A stretch of DNA of 14,463 bases from contig CATJZH010000083.1 of the NCBI GenBank assembly GCA_949746285.1, positions 1-14,463 of the forward strand, read 5' to 3'. Shown here in pieces: positions 6,821 to 14,463 of the stretch (the stretch's first letter is position 1; each line of letters opens with the position of its first letter). A program made the position numbers and the translations under genes. This DNA comes from an uncultured Clostridia bacterium (GTDB taxonomy: Bacteria > Bacillota > Clostridia > TANB77 > CAG-508). A model generated the notes under the pieces. It was not told where the DNA came from. It searched no databases and saw nothing but the letters and a program-made list of their open reading frames with translations.

Positions 6821-6868
6821 TTTTTTTGTAGAATGTATATAATATAAATATAGGTAATGGAGATACAT

Positions 6869-7150
6869 ATGATGAATATTCTTGAAGTTAATAAAATAGT
6901 AAATATATTATTAATTTTAGTTGTTGTTTATTTTATTTTTACTTTTGTAAACCAACAAGCAAAATTAAATTCATACAATAAAGATATCTCTTATTACACT
7001 ACTCAAATCGAAGAATTAAAAGAAAAAAAAGAAGAACTAATTGCTACTCAAGAAAATGTAAACTCTAAAGAATATATAGAAAAAGTAGCAAGGGAAAAAC
7101 TAGATATGTATCTTCCTAATGAAACTGTTTATATCGATATAAATAAGTAA
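6869..7150 (+). CDS. DivIC/FtsB-like septum formation initiator
   Basis: This is a small bitopic membrane protein of the FtsB/DivIC family, which joins FtsL/DivIB-type proteins in the cell division complex. The 93-residue product has a short cytoplasmic N-terminus, one membrane segment (about 10-27), a coiled-coil region (about 31-62: IEELKEKKEELIATQE) and the family end motif YIEKVAREKLDMYLPNETVY (69-88). I choose the ATG at 6869 because GGAGA (6859-6863) precedes it at normal spacing. The in-frame ATG at 6857 overlaps that binding site and has none of its own. A TATAAT at 6838-6843 could be a -10 box, but the -35 is weak. The position just after yabP-yabQ matches the arrangement in Bacillus (yabP-yabQ-divIC), supporting DivIC rather than another FtsB paralogue. 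Confidence 0.88.
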   Translation: MMNILEVNKIVNILLILVVVYFIFTFVNQQAKLNSYNKDISYYTTQIEELKEKKEELIATQENVNSKEYIEKVAREKLDMYLPNETVYIDINK

Positions 7151-7172
7151 TTTTTCATATCAAATACTTTTG

Positions 7173-7213
7173 AGTAGTTTAATTTTTAAAATTAAATTAC
7201 TTTTATTTTATTT
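7173..7213 (+). terminator. Rho-independent terminator after the divIC-like gene
   Basis: Arms 7173-7185 and 7189-7201 pair over 13 bp (one G-U) around a three-base loop, followed by TTTTATTTTATTT. It lies about 20 nt after the stop codon. The stem is AT-rich but long and the U tract is good. Confidence 0.65.
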
Positions 7214-7276
7214 CTAAATATAAATTTCCAAAAATAAAATTTAATAAAAATGTATATATAAAAGGGGGCAAATTAT

Positions 7277-8596
7277 ATGGAACTTGATAGCTTATCTCTT
7301 ATTGATTTAAGAAATCTAGCAAAAGACAAAGGAATTTCTAATGTATCTAAATTAAAAAAATCTGAGTTAATAGAAAAAATATTAGAAAATTACAACAATG
7401 AAAAAAAAGCTGATACAGCTAATTCAACAGAAGAAAAAGTAGTAGAAAATGATTTAGAGTACAAACTAACTAGTGAAGATGACGAATATGTAGAAGGAAT
7501 ATTAGAACTTTTACCAGATGGATATGGTTTTTTAAGAGGAAACAATTATCTATCTACAAACAAAGACGTATATGTATCACCAGTACAAATAAGAAGATTT
7601 AAATTAGATACTGGTGATATGGTAAAAGGAATTAAAAGAACACCTAAAGAAGGAGAAAAATTTCCAGCATTAATATATGTTGGTGAAGTAAATGGTGAAC
7701 ATCCTGAAAAGGCAATGCGAAGAAAAAACTTTGATGATTTAATTCCTATTTATCCGACAGAAAGATTAAAATTAGAAACAACAACAACTGAGTACACAAT
7801 GCGTTTAATGGATTTGATGTCACCAATAGGAAAAGGGCAAAGAGGTATGATAGTAGCACCGCCAAAAGCTGGTAAAACAACTATTCTTAAAAAAATTGCA
7901 AATAGTATAACTGAAAATAATCCAGAAGTTTATCTAATTGTTTTATTAATAGATGAAAGACCAGAAGAAGTCACAGAAATGAAACGTTCTATAAAAGGTG
8001 ATGTTATATACTCTACATTTGATGAGCAACCTGAACATCACGTAAAAGTAGCTGAAATGGTTATAGAAAGAGCCAAAAGGCTTACTACTCAAAATAAAGA
8101 TGTTGTTGTATTATTAGATAGTATAACTCGTTTAGCGAGGGCTTATAATTTAGTAATCCCATCATCAGGAAGAACATTATCAGGTGGTTTTGATCCTGCA
8201 GCTCTTCATAAACCTAAACGTTTTTTTGGTGCTGCAAGAAACACAGAAGATGCTGGAAGTTTAACTGTTCTTGGTTCAGCCCTTGTTGAAACTGGAAGCA
8301 GAATGGATGAAGTTATTTTTGAAGAATTTAAAGGAACAGGAAATATGGAAGTATTCTTAGACAGAAGTCTTTCTGAAAAAAGAATATTCCCTGCAATAGA
8401 TGTAAATAAATCAGGAACTAGAAGAGATGAACTTTTATTAACAAAAGAAGAATATGAAACAATAAACCTAGTCCGTAAAAACTTTTCTAATTTAACTACA
8501 TCTGATTTTACTGAAAGATTATTAAATAAAATGACTCAAACTAAGAATAATAAAGAATTTATAGAAGAAATCGTTAAAATTTTACCAAAAAAATAG
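7277..8596 (+). CDS. rho: transcription termination factor Rho
   Basis: Rho is a hexameric RNA-dependent ATPase that terminates transcription of untranslated RNA. The 439-residue protein has the N-terminal helical Rho_N domain (SLIDLRNLAKDKGI, 7-20), a short acidic/basic linker (40-70), and the OB-fold RNA-binding domain (EGILELLPDGYGFLRG, 73-88). The ATPase core carries Walker A PPKAGKTT (195-202), LIDERPEEVT (224-233), Walker B VVVLLDSITRLARAYN (276-291), the Q-loop SSGRTLSGGFD (296-306), the R-loop region FKGTGN (351-356) and the arginine-finger region SGTRRDELL (379-387). The linker is short, with no large insertion such as some bacteria have. AAGGGGG (7262-7268) precedes the ATG. It appears to be transcribed separately from the upstream sporulation cluster. 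Confidence 0.96.
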   Translation: MELDSLSLIDLRNLAKDKGISNVSKLKKSELIEKILENYNNEKKADTANSTEEKVVENDLEYKLTSEDDEYVEGILELLPDGYGFLRGNNYLSTNKDVYVSPVQIRRFKLDTGDMVKGIKRTPKEGEKFPALIYVGEVNGEHPEKAMRRKNFDDLIPIYPTERLKLETTTTEYTMRLMDLMSPIGKGQRGMIVAPPKAGKTTILKKIANSITENNPEVYLIVLLIDERPEEVTEMKRSIKGDVIYSTFDEQPEHHVKVAEMVIERAKRLTTQNKDVVVLLDSITRLARAYNLVIPSSGRTLSGGFDPAALHKPKRFFGAARNTEDAGSLTVLGSALVETGSRMDEVIFEEFKGTGNMEVFLDRSLSEKRIFPAIDVNKSGTRRDELLLTKEEYETINLVRKNFSNLTTSDFTERLLNKMTQTKNNKEFIEEIVKILPKK

Positions 8597-8604
8597 TTTT
8601 CAAT

Positions 8605-8635
8605 TAAAGCGTTATAATAAAGTTATAATGCTTTA
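8605..8635 (+). terminator. hairpin between rho and the ABC transporter pair (weak terminator or attenuator)
   Basis: Arms 8605-8617 and 8623-8635 pair over 13 bp with one G-U and a five-base loop. No proper U tract follows, only ATAATATAT. Both arms contain TATAAT (8613-8618 and 8624-8629), so one could also be a -10 box, though no good -35 sits at the right distance. It could end rho transcripts weakly or form a leader structure ahead of the transporter genes. Confidence 0.4.
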
Positions 8636-8661
8636 ATAATATATAAAAAGAAGGAAATTAA

Positions 8662-10404
8662 ATGAAAGAGGTAATAAAAACAGTATTAAAAAAACGTTTA
8701 ATAATAGCAGTCGGAATATTTGTTACAGTTGGAATATATATTTATCTTTTAACATTACCATCAAAAATTATAGGAACAATAATTGATTTATTATCAAATA
8801 TAGCACAAAATAAAGAATTAATAACAGAAAAAATAAAATTACTATTAATAATTACACTACTATGTTTGATAGTAAGAATAATATGGAGATATTTAGTTGC
8901 ATATACTACAAGATTTTTTGAAAAAACTTTAAAGGACAAGCTATTTGGTCACTTTTTAAAAATAAAATTAGCAAATATACAAAATATTAAAAATGGAGAA
9001 CTAATGTCTTACTTTGTAAGAGACATAGCTGAAATTAGGGGATTCCTTTATAGAATTTTAGCACAAGCGACAAGAATATTTTTTATTACAATAATAGCTA
9101 CATATACAATGAAAAGCATCAATATAAAACTTACAATTGCAACATTATTTCCTATTATTATAACTACAATTGTAACTATTATATTAAAAAAACATATAGA
9201 AAAAAACTTTATAAAATCTCAAAAATATTTTACAAATCTTTCAGAATATGTACAAGAAAGTACAGATGCAATTAGAACTACAAAAGCGTATTCTGGAGAA
9301 GAAAATCAATTTAAAAAATTTGTTAAGAGAAACAAAATATTAAAACAAAGTAATATTGCTGTAGATACATACTCAACATTGCTATCTATTTCTGTATCTG
9401 TTTGTTTTGGCCTTTGTTATGCTATTACAATTATATATGGTTCTAAATTAGTTTTAAACAACATAATTACAATTGGAGAATTTGTTGCTTTTAATGGTTA
9501 TATAGATTTATTTCATGGACCAATTTCATGGTTACCTAGAATAATATATAATTTTAAAAGAGCACAAATATCGTATAATAGATTAAATAATGTTTTTGCT
9601 TTAGAAGAAGAACATTTAAAAATAACAGCAGGACATTCAGCAAACCAAATTAAAGGAAATATTTGTATAAAAAATTTAACATTTAATTATCCTGGAAATT
9701 TAGACTGTATATTAGATAATATTTCTATTGAAATAAAAGAAGGAGAAACTTTAGGAATTATAGGAACAATAGGAAGTGGAAAAACAACTTTAATGAATTT
9801 ACTTCTTAGATTATATCCTATTCCTAAAGGAAAAATCTTTATAAATAATCAAGATATAAATAATATAGATTTAACAAGTTTAAGAAATAGTATATCTTAT
9901 ATAACTCAAGATAATTTTTTATTTTCAACAACAATAAAAGATAATATTAGCTTATTTAAAGAAAACTTTGGAGATGAAGAAATAAAGGATAGTACTGAAA
10001 AATCAATGATTTCAGGAGAAATTAGAAATATGTCTGAAGGTATATATACAGTAATAGGAGAGAGGGGAATAGATTTATCTGGAGGGCAAAAACAAAGAGT
10101 AGTAATTTCAAGAGCTTTCCTAAAAAAAAGTAACATTATAATTTTCGATGATACTTTTTCAGCATTAGATAATAAAACAGAAAAGAGTTTATTAAATAAC
10201 ATAAAGGAATTAGTTAAAGGTAAAACTTGTATAATAATATCGAATAGAATTTCTGATGTAAAAGATGCAGATAATATAATTGTTTTAGATGCAGGTCAAA
10301 TTGTAGAACAAGGAACTCATCAAACACTATTAAAAAATGGAAACTTATATAGTAAATTTTATAATCAACAATCATCTATGGAAAATGACTCTATACTAAA
10401 CTAA
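8662..10404 (+). CDS. heterodimeric ABC exporter, half-transporter with degenerate ATP site
   Basis: This is a type IV ABC exporter half-transporter: a six-helix membrane domain (about 1-310) fused to an ATPase domain (about 330-575). Motifs are Walker A GTIGSGKT (368-375), Q-loop Q416, a canonical signature LSGGQ (472-476) and Walker B IIIFDD (492-497). The catalytic Glu after Walker B is replaced by Asp (D497), and the switch His is replaced by Asn (N528 in IIISNRIS). Both changes are expected for the non-hydrolysing site of heterodimeric exporters such as BmrC/BmrD or LmrC/LmrD, though the Asn is unusual to my knowledge. Its intact signature would complete the active site of the partner encoded 20 nt downstream. 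Substrates of such pairs include drugs, lipids and peptides; none can be named here. AAGGAA precedes the ATG. Confidence 0.9.
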   Translation: MKEVIKTVLKKRLIIAVGIFVTVGIYIYLLTLPSKIIGTIIDLLSNIAQNKELITEKIKLLLIITLLCLIVRIIWRYLVAYTTRFFEKTLKDKLFGHFLKIKLANIQNIKNGELMSYFVRDIAEIRGFLYRILAQATRIFFITIIATYTMKSINIKLTIATLFPIIITTIVTIILKKHIEKNFIKSQKYFTNLSEYVQESTDAIRTTKAYSGEENQFKKFVKRNKILKQSNIAVDTYSTLLSISVSVCFGLCYAITIIYGSKLVLNNIITIGEFVAFNGYIDLFHGPISWLPRIIYNFKRAQISYNRLNNVFALEEEHLKITAGHSANQIKGNICIKNLTFNYPGNLDCILDNISIEIKEGETLGIIGTIGSGKTTLMNLLLRLYPIPKGKIFINNQDINNIDLTSLRNSISYITQDNFLFSTTIKDNISLFKENFGDEEIKDSTEKSMISGEIRNMSEGIYTVIGERGIDLSGGQKQRVVISRAFLKKSNIIIFDDTFSALDNKTEKSLLNNIKELVKGKTCIIISNRISDVKDADNIIVLDAGQIVEQGTHQTLLKNGNLYSKFYNQQSSMENDSILN

Positions 10405-10424
10405 GAAAGGAGAAGATAGATAAA

Positions 10425-12167
10425 ATGAAAAATAAAACATTTAGGAGATGTTACGATATAGCTAGGTCACATATAAAAACTATTATTCTCGTATCTATTT
10501 TATCTATATTTATAGATTTACTAGAACTTTCAAAGCCATATTTAGTTAAAATTATAATAGATGATTTCTTAAGTTTAGGAATTGATAAAAAAATTTTTTT
10601 AAGCATAAATATTATAGGAATAATATATTTAATAATTGTTCTAATTGGCAATGCATTAGACTTTTTTGCTAGAACGAAAACTAATATTATGGGGGAAGAA
10701 GTTTTATATGAAATGAGAAATAAAATATATAAATATACACAAAATGCTAATATTAGTTTTCACGATAAAACACCAGCTGGAAAATTATTTGTTAGAATAA
10801 CAAATGATGTGGAAGATATATCTTCATTATTTAAAGATGTTATAACAACTTTTTTAAAAGATATTATTTCAATACTTGGAATAATTATTGTAATGATATA
10901 TTTTAGCTTAAAATTAAGTTTGCTTGCTTTTATAGTAATCCCTTTTGTAATAATAACTTCTATATTATTAACTAAAACCTTAAATAAAATATATGATAAC
11001 ACTAAATCTGTTAGAACTAAATTAAATACTTTTTTAGCAGAATCCATTTATGGAGCAAAATTAATAAAAATATTTAATATTCAAAAAGAAAAACAAAATG
11101 AATGTGAAAAACTAACACAAGATTTCTTTGATGCCAGACTTCCATCAGCTATTTATGAAGGATTATTTCCAGGATTAATGACTTTATTTGAAAATCTTGC
11201 AATTACAGTAATTATAGTTGTAAGCATAAATAACTGGTTTGGAATTTCCATAGAAATTGGTGCTGTATATATTTTTGTAAGTTATATAAAATCATTATTT
11301 GAACCAATTAATAGAGTTATTGACAATATTGAAATTGTACAAGAAGCTATAGTATCTATAAATAAAATATACGATATCTTAGATAAAAAAGAATATTTAG
11401 AAGACTTTGAAAAAGGAAAATCATTATCTAATGTAAAAGGCAAATTAGAATTTAAAAATGTTTGGTTTGCATATACTAAAGACAATTGGATATTAAAAAA
11501 TATAAGTTTTACTATTAATCCAGGTGAAACCATCGCTTTAGTAGGGAAAACAGGCTCTGGAAAAACAACAATAACTAATTTAGTAAATAGATTTTATGAT
11601 ATTCAAAAAGGAGAAATATTATTAGATGGTATAAATATAAAAGAATATAATAAAAGAGATTTAAGGCAACATATAGGAACAGTTTTGCAAGATCCATTTA
11701 TTTTTTCTAGAACCATAAAAGACAATATAAAGTTAAACAAAAAAATATCAAATAAAGATATATTAAAATCAATAGAATTGGCTTCTGCAAACGAATTTGT
11801 AAATAGTCTGTCAAATGGCATAAATGAAGTTTCTAAAGAACGTGGCGAATCCTATTCGGCAGGTCAAAAGCAACTATTAGCTTTTGCTAGAATTTTTGCA
11901 CATAATCCAGACATATTCATTTTAGATGAAGCGACAGCTAATATAGATACATATACAGAAAACCTAATTCAAAAATCAATAAATATACTATCTGCTCAAA
12001 AAACTGCTATTTTTATTGCCCATAGGCTTTCAACAATTGTTAATGTAGATAAAATAATAGTACTAGATAATGGAGAAATAGTAGAAGAGGGGAGTCATAA
12101 TGAACTTTTAAAAAGTAATGGATATTATGCAAAACTATATAATTCTTATTATGAAAGTCTCGGTTAG
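10425..12167 (+). CDS. heterodimeric ABC exporter, half-transporter with consensus ATP site
   Basis: This is the partner half-transporter, also 580 residues, with a membrane domain (about 1-320) and an ATPase domain (about 340-575). Walker A is GKTGSGKT (374-381), Q-loop Q422, and Walker B FILDE has the catalytic Glu (E502). The switch His is present (H533 in IAHRLST). Its signature is YSAGQ (477-481) instead of LSGGQ, preceded by ERGES. So this subunit supplies a full catalytic Walker A/B/His set but a degenerate signature, the exact complement of the upstream subunit. Together they should form one exporter with one hydrolysing and one silent ATP site, as in BmrD or LmrD pairs. AAAGGAG lies about a dozen bases before the ATG. 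The stop codon is inside the loop of the terminator stem that closes the operon. Confidence 0.92.
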   Translation: MKNKTFRRCYDIARSHIKTIILVSILSIFIDLLELSKPYLVKIIIDDFLSLGIDKKIFLSINIIGIIYLIIVLIGNALDFFARTKTNIMGEEVLYEMRNKIYKYTQNANISFHDKTPAGKLFVRITNDVEDISSLFKDVITTFLKDIISILGIIIVMIYFSLKLSLLAFIVIPFVIITSILLTKTLNKIYDNTKSVRTKLNTFLAESIYGAKLIKIFNIQKEKQNECEKLTQDFFDARLPSAIYEGLFPGLMTLFENLAITVIIVVSINNWFGISIEIGAVYIFVSYIKSLFEPINRVIDNIEIVQEAIVSINKIYDILDKKEYLEDFEKGKSLSNVKGKLEFKNVWFAYTKDNWILKNISFTINPGETIALVGKTGSGKTTITNLVNRFYDIQKGEILLDGINIKEYNKRDLRQHIGTVLQDPFIFSRTIKDNIKLNKKISNKDILKSIELASANEFVNSLSNGINEVSKERGESYSAGQKQLLAFARIFAHNPDIFILDEATANIDTYTENLIQKSINILSAQKTAIFIAHRLSTIVNVDKIIVLDNGEIVEEGSHNELLKSNGYYAKLYNSYYESLG

Positions 12168-12178
12168 CTGAGACTTTT
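12154..12178 (+). terminator. terminator overlapping the end of the second ABC gene
   Basis: Arms 12154-12163 and 12168-12177 (AAAGTCTCGG and CTGAGACTTT, one G-U) flank a four-base loop that contains most of the TAG stop. Only four T follow before G, so termination may be moderate. Confidence 0.6.
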
Positions 12179-12202
12179 GTCATTAAAAGTATAAAAATTT
12201 AT

Positions 12203-12231
12203 TTGTAATTTACATAATATTATGGTATAAT
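12203..12231 (+). promoter_or_regulatory. strong extended -10 promoter for the ftsH-like gene
   Basis: TTGTAA (12203-12208) and TATAAT (12226-12231) are 17 bp apart, and TGG directly before the -10 gives an extended -10 element. Transcription would begin near 12238, leaving a leader of about 90 nt before the ATG. Confidence 0.75.
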
Positions 12232-12237
12232 TGTAAA

Positions 12238-12330
12238 GATATTGCACATTGAAAATTTATAGGGTGAAAAGTTATGTGCTAAGAGTAACTTGTTAACAAT
12301 TATTTCAAAAAAACAGGAGGAGTATGCAAA
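12238..12330 (+). promoter_or_regulatory. structured leader of the ftsH-like mRNA
   Basis: GCACAT (12244-12249) can pair with ATGTGC (12274-12279), while AAGTTA (12269-12274) can pair with TAACTT (12286-12291). The two stems overlap at 12274, so they compete. A two-codon ORF, ATG-TGC-TAA (12274-12282), follows AGGGTG (12261-12266) at ribosome-binding distance. The true binding site AGGAGG (12315-12320) is 10 nt before the ftsH ATG. Regulation is possible but not shown. Confidence 0.3.
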
Positions 12331-14169
12331 ATGAAAAAACATTCTGTATTAAAAGGTTTGATATTTGGAGTATTAGTTTATCTAATATTTACTCGAGTTA
12401 TTATGCCTGGCGAACAAAAAAAAGACGAGGTAACTGATATATCCTATTCACAGATGTTGGAACTAGTAGCCGAAAATTCCGTTAAAAAAATTGAATTAAA
12501 AGATATCTCAGACGGAAAGGGTATTGCTATTGCCTTTGATAGAGAAAAAGATGATAAATCATATTCTGCCAAAATTCCCAATATTGAAATCTTTTTGGAG
12601 TATGTCCAAAATGAGATATTAAACGGAGGTAAAATTGAAATTTCTGAAGTACATGATATAAGTACTTTAGATACTTTAAGTATATTATTCAATTTAATCT
12701 TTATGTTACTTCCCCTATTATTACTTGCATCTTTATTTTTTTCTGCTAAAAAAATCTTAAAGAAAGATAGTAGTGGAATGCCTGCATTTCTAAATATGGG
12801 TGGAATGAACTCTAGTCATATAGAAATAGTCAAAGAAAGCAATGTTAAATTTTCAGATGTTGCTGGACTTGATGAAGAGAAAGAAGAGCTTACAGAAATA
12901 GTCGATTTTATGAAATACCCTGAAAAATATCTTCGGCTTGGTGCTAAAATTCCAAAAGGAGCTTTATTATCAGGTCCTCCAGGAACTGGTAAAACTTTGC
13001 TTGCAAAAGCTGTGGCAGGAGAAGCAGGGGTTTCATTTATTTCTGTGGCTGGCTCTCATTTTGTAGAAATGTTTGTAGGGCTAGGAGCTTCACGAGTAAG
13101 AGATCTTTTTAAAGAAGCAAGAAAAAATGCTCCTTGCATTATTTTTATTGATGAAATTGATGCAATTGGCAGCAAGAGAAGTAGTTCGAATAATGGAGGG
13201 AGTTCTGAACATGATCAAACTCTAGAGCAGCTTCTTTTTGAATTAGACGGTTTCAAAGACAGAACAGATGTTATTCTTTTAGCTGCAACTAATCGTCCAG
13301 ATTCTTTAGACCCGGCATTAACACGTCCTGGTAGATTTGATAGAAAAATCGAAATCAGATTACCCGACATTGCTGCAAGGCTACAAATTTTGCAAATCCA
13401 TGCAAAAGATAAACCGTTTATGGATGATGTAGATTTCAAAAAATTAGCTTATAATACTGCTGGATGTTCAGGAGCAGAACTGGCTAATTTCTTAAATGAA
13501 GCGGCCTTAATTTCTGCAAGAAATAATATGTCTGTTATAAATAACAATAGTATAGATGCAGCATTTAGAAAAATAAGTGTTGGTCTCCAAAAACATAATA
13601 AAATTATAACGGATAAAGAAAAGAGATTAACTTCTGTCCATGAATTGGGCCACGTAATTACTTCACTCTTTTGCAAAACTCAAACAGATATAAAAGAAAT
13701 ATCTATAATCCCAACTACCAAGGGAGCAGGTGGATATACGATGAATAATGCAAAAGAGGATCAAATGTATCGAACCAAGACAGAACTTTTTGAAAGAATT
13801 ATGGTTCTCCTTGGCGGTAGAGTAGCCGAAGAATATCTTCTTGGTGAAATATCGACTGGTGCTTCTAATGATTTAAAGGTAGCCACTCGCATTGCAGGTG
13901 AGATGGTAAGCATTTATGGAATGGACAAAGATATTGGTCCTATTTCAGTTGCTGATACCGAATATACAGAAAGAAGCATATTAGGAGAAGAAATTTTTAA
14001 CAAGATGGGAGAGAGAACATCAAATATACTTAAAGATGCAGAAAGTCAAGCAAGAATAATAATTCATACAAATATCGATTTATTGAATTATTTTACAGAA
14101 ATCTTGCTTGAAAAAGAAGTTTTAACAGAAGCTGAAATAAAGAAAATTTTTGAAGATTATAACAGATAA
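12331..14169 (+). CDS. ftsH: ATP-dependent zinc metalloprotease FtsH-like
   Basis: FtsH is a membrane-anchored AAA+ protease that degrades damaged membrane proteins and some regulators. The 612-residue protein has two membrane segments (about 8-24 and 117-137) flanking a small extracytoplasmic domain. The AAA+ module has Walker A GPPGTGKT (215-222), pore loop EMFVGLG (246-252), Walker B IIFIDE (270-275) and the arginine fingers in TRPGRFDR (331-338). The protease domain has the zinc site HELGH (437-441) and the third ligand D514 in GASNDL. Standard FtsH usually reads HEAGH, so Leu is a mild divergence. The C-terminus ends without the long extension of many FtsH proteins. The gene stands alone between its own promoter and terminator. 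Its GC content (about 32-42% in sampled lines) and its use of all four CGN arginine codons differ from the AGA-dominated neighbours, which hints at a different history. Confidence 0.94.
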   Translation: MKKHSVLKGLIFGVLVYLIFTRVIMPGEQKKDEVTDISYSQMLELVAENSVKKIELKDISDGKGIAIAFDREKDDKSYSAKIPNIEIFLEYVQNEILNGGKIEISEVHDISTLDTLSILFNLIFMLLPLLLLASLFFSAKKILKKDSSGMPAFLNMGGMNSSHIEIVKESNVKFSDVAGLDEEKEELTEIVDFMKYPEKYLRLGAKIPKGALLSGPPGTGKTLLAKAVAGEAGVSFISVAGSHFVEMFVGLGASRVRDLFKEARKNAPCIIFIDEIDAIGSKRSSSNNGGSSEHDQTLEQLLFELDGFKDRTDVILLAATNRPDSLDPALTRPGRFDRKIEIRLPDIAARLQILQIHAKDKPFMDDVDFKKLAYNTAGCSGAELANFLNEAALISARNNMSVINNNSIDAAFRKISVGLQKHNKIITDKEKRLTSVHELGHVITSLFCKTQTDIKEISIIPTTKGAGGYTMNNAKEDQMYRTKTELFERIMVLLGGRVAEEYLLGEISTGASNDLKVATRIAGEMVSIYGMDKDIGPISVADTEYTERSILGEEIFNKMGERTSNILKDAESQARIIIHTNIDLLNYFTEILLEKEVLTEAEIKKIFEDYNR

Positions 14170-14182
14170 TTTCACCCTATAG

Positions 14183-14220
14183 AAAAAATCCTGGTCAGAC
14201 TGACTGGGATTTTTTCATTT
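14183..14220 (+). terminator. strong Rho-independent terminator after ftsH
   Basis: Arms 14183-14198 and 14200-14215 are complementary throughout, with two G-U pairs, around a minimal loop. The outer arm ends in six T, followed by CATTTT. It lies 13 nt after the stop codon. Confidence 0.9.
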
Positions 14221-14463
14221 TACAAACTAAATTTACTCATTAAAATTAATAGAGAGAGGTAAAGAAATAGTTATAGAGGTGTATATAAATTGATATGCAA
14301 CATTGCACAAAATCAAAGTTTTGTGCAAAAAGGAGTAGGACATATATATATAACAGCCAAACACCTATACTCTTACATATATCTGGTATTCAACTGTTTT
14401 AATCCTGTTATTATTCACTTATATTACTGTATTTCTTTAGTATTTATATTCTCATATATAATC
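14221..14463. other. gene-free 3' end with an unexplained hairpin
   Basis: I see no supported gene or tRNA here. A perfect 10-bp hairpin (arms 14303-14312 and 14319-14328, six-base loop) is followed at once by AAAAAGGAG, a Shine-Dalgarno-like sequence with no start codon at the right distance. AGGTGT (14277-14282) and ACACCT (14361-14366) could enclose it in a larger fold. AGAGGT occurs twice 20 nt apart (14255 and 14275). A TATAAT at 14457-14462 may be the -10 box of a gene beyond the window, but no clear -35 accompanies it. Confidence 0.4.

Noticed and set aside
6857..6868. Earlier ATG for the divIC-like gene
   Set aside because: It overlaps the GGAGA that serves the ATG at 6869 and has no binding site of its own.
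12324..12330. ATG at 12324 as the ftsH start
   Set aside because: It is only 3 nt from AGGAGG and out of frame with the protease; ATG 12331 begins the correct frame.
14295..14402. 35-codon ORF starting at ATG 14295
   Set aside because: It has no Shine-Dalgarno at the right distance, runs straight through the hairpin at 14303-14328 and shows no family features.

Overview
The window looks like a stretch of chromosome from a low-GC, endospore-forming Firmicute, most likely in the Clostridia. The evidence is the very AT-rich coding sequence (roughly 25-30% GC by eye in the middle), strong AGGAGG-type ribosome binding sites, the sporulation genes yabP and yabQ next to a divIC/ftsB-like gene, and a Firmicute-type tyrosine-kinase/PHP-phosphatase module. 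All convincing genes are on the + strand. Species cannot be assigned from sequence reading alone.

Layout. (1) 1-862: the 3' part of a coenzyme F420-0:L-glutamate ligase-like gene, noticeably richer in GC than its neighbours and closed by a hairpin terminator. (2) 879-2227: a good promoter, a 35-codon small ORF with its own ribosome binding site, then prfB (release factor 2). This prfB lacks the usual programmed frameshift. (3) 2254-4633: a promoter with 17-bp spacing drives a three-gene phosphotyrosine module: a Wzz/CpsC-type membrane activator, a CpsD-type tyrosine kinase and a CpsB-type PHP phosphatase. No glycosyltransferase or polymerase gene follows. (4) 4786-6038: aspartate kinase, closed by a clear terminator. 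(5) 6120-7213: yabP, yabQ and a divIC/ftsB-like gene, the conserved sporulation/division cluster. yabQ is split by a frame change at a run of seven T. (6) 7277-8596: rho. (7) 8662-12178: two ABC exporter half-transporters of 580 residues each, with complementary degenerate motifs that point to a heterodimer. (8) 12203-14220: a strong extended -10 promoter, a roughly 90-nt leader, an ftsH-like AAA+ protease with arginine codon use unlike its neighbours, and a strong terminator. (9) 14221-14463: no gene seen, but a perfect 10-bp hairpin next to a Shine-Dalgarno-like sequence.

How the genes work together. Most of the window is housekeeping: translation termination (prfB), transcription termination (rho), aspartate-family amino acid synthesis, membrane proteolysis (ftsH), division and spore morphogenesis (divIC-like, yabP, yabQ). 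The CpsC/D/B-like genes form a self-contained kinase-activator-phosphatase cycle, and the ABC pair should form one drug- or lipid-type exporter. I did not find a clearly new multi-gene system. The most interesting items are the yabQ frame break, the small ORF and leader ahead of a frameshift-less prfB, the orphan tyrosine-kinase module and the unexplained hairpin region at the 3' end.
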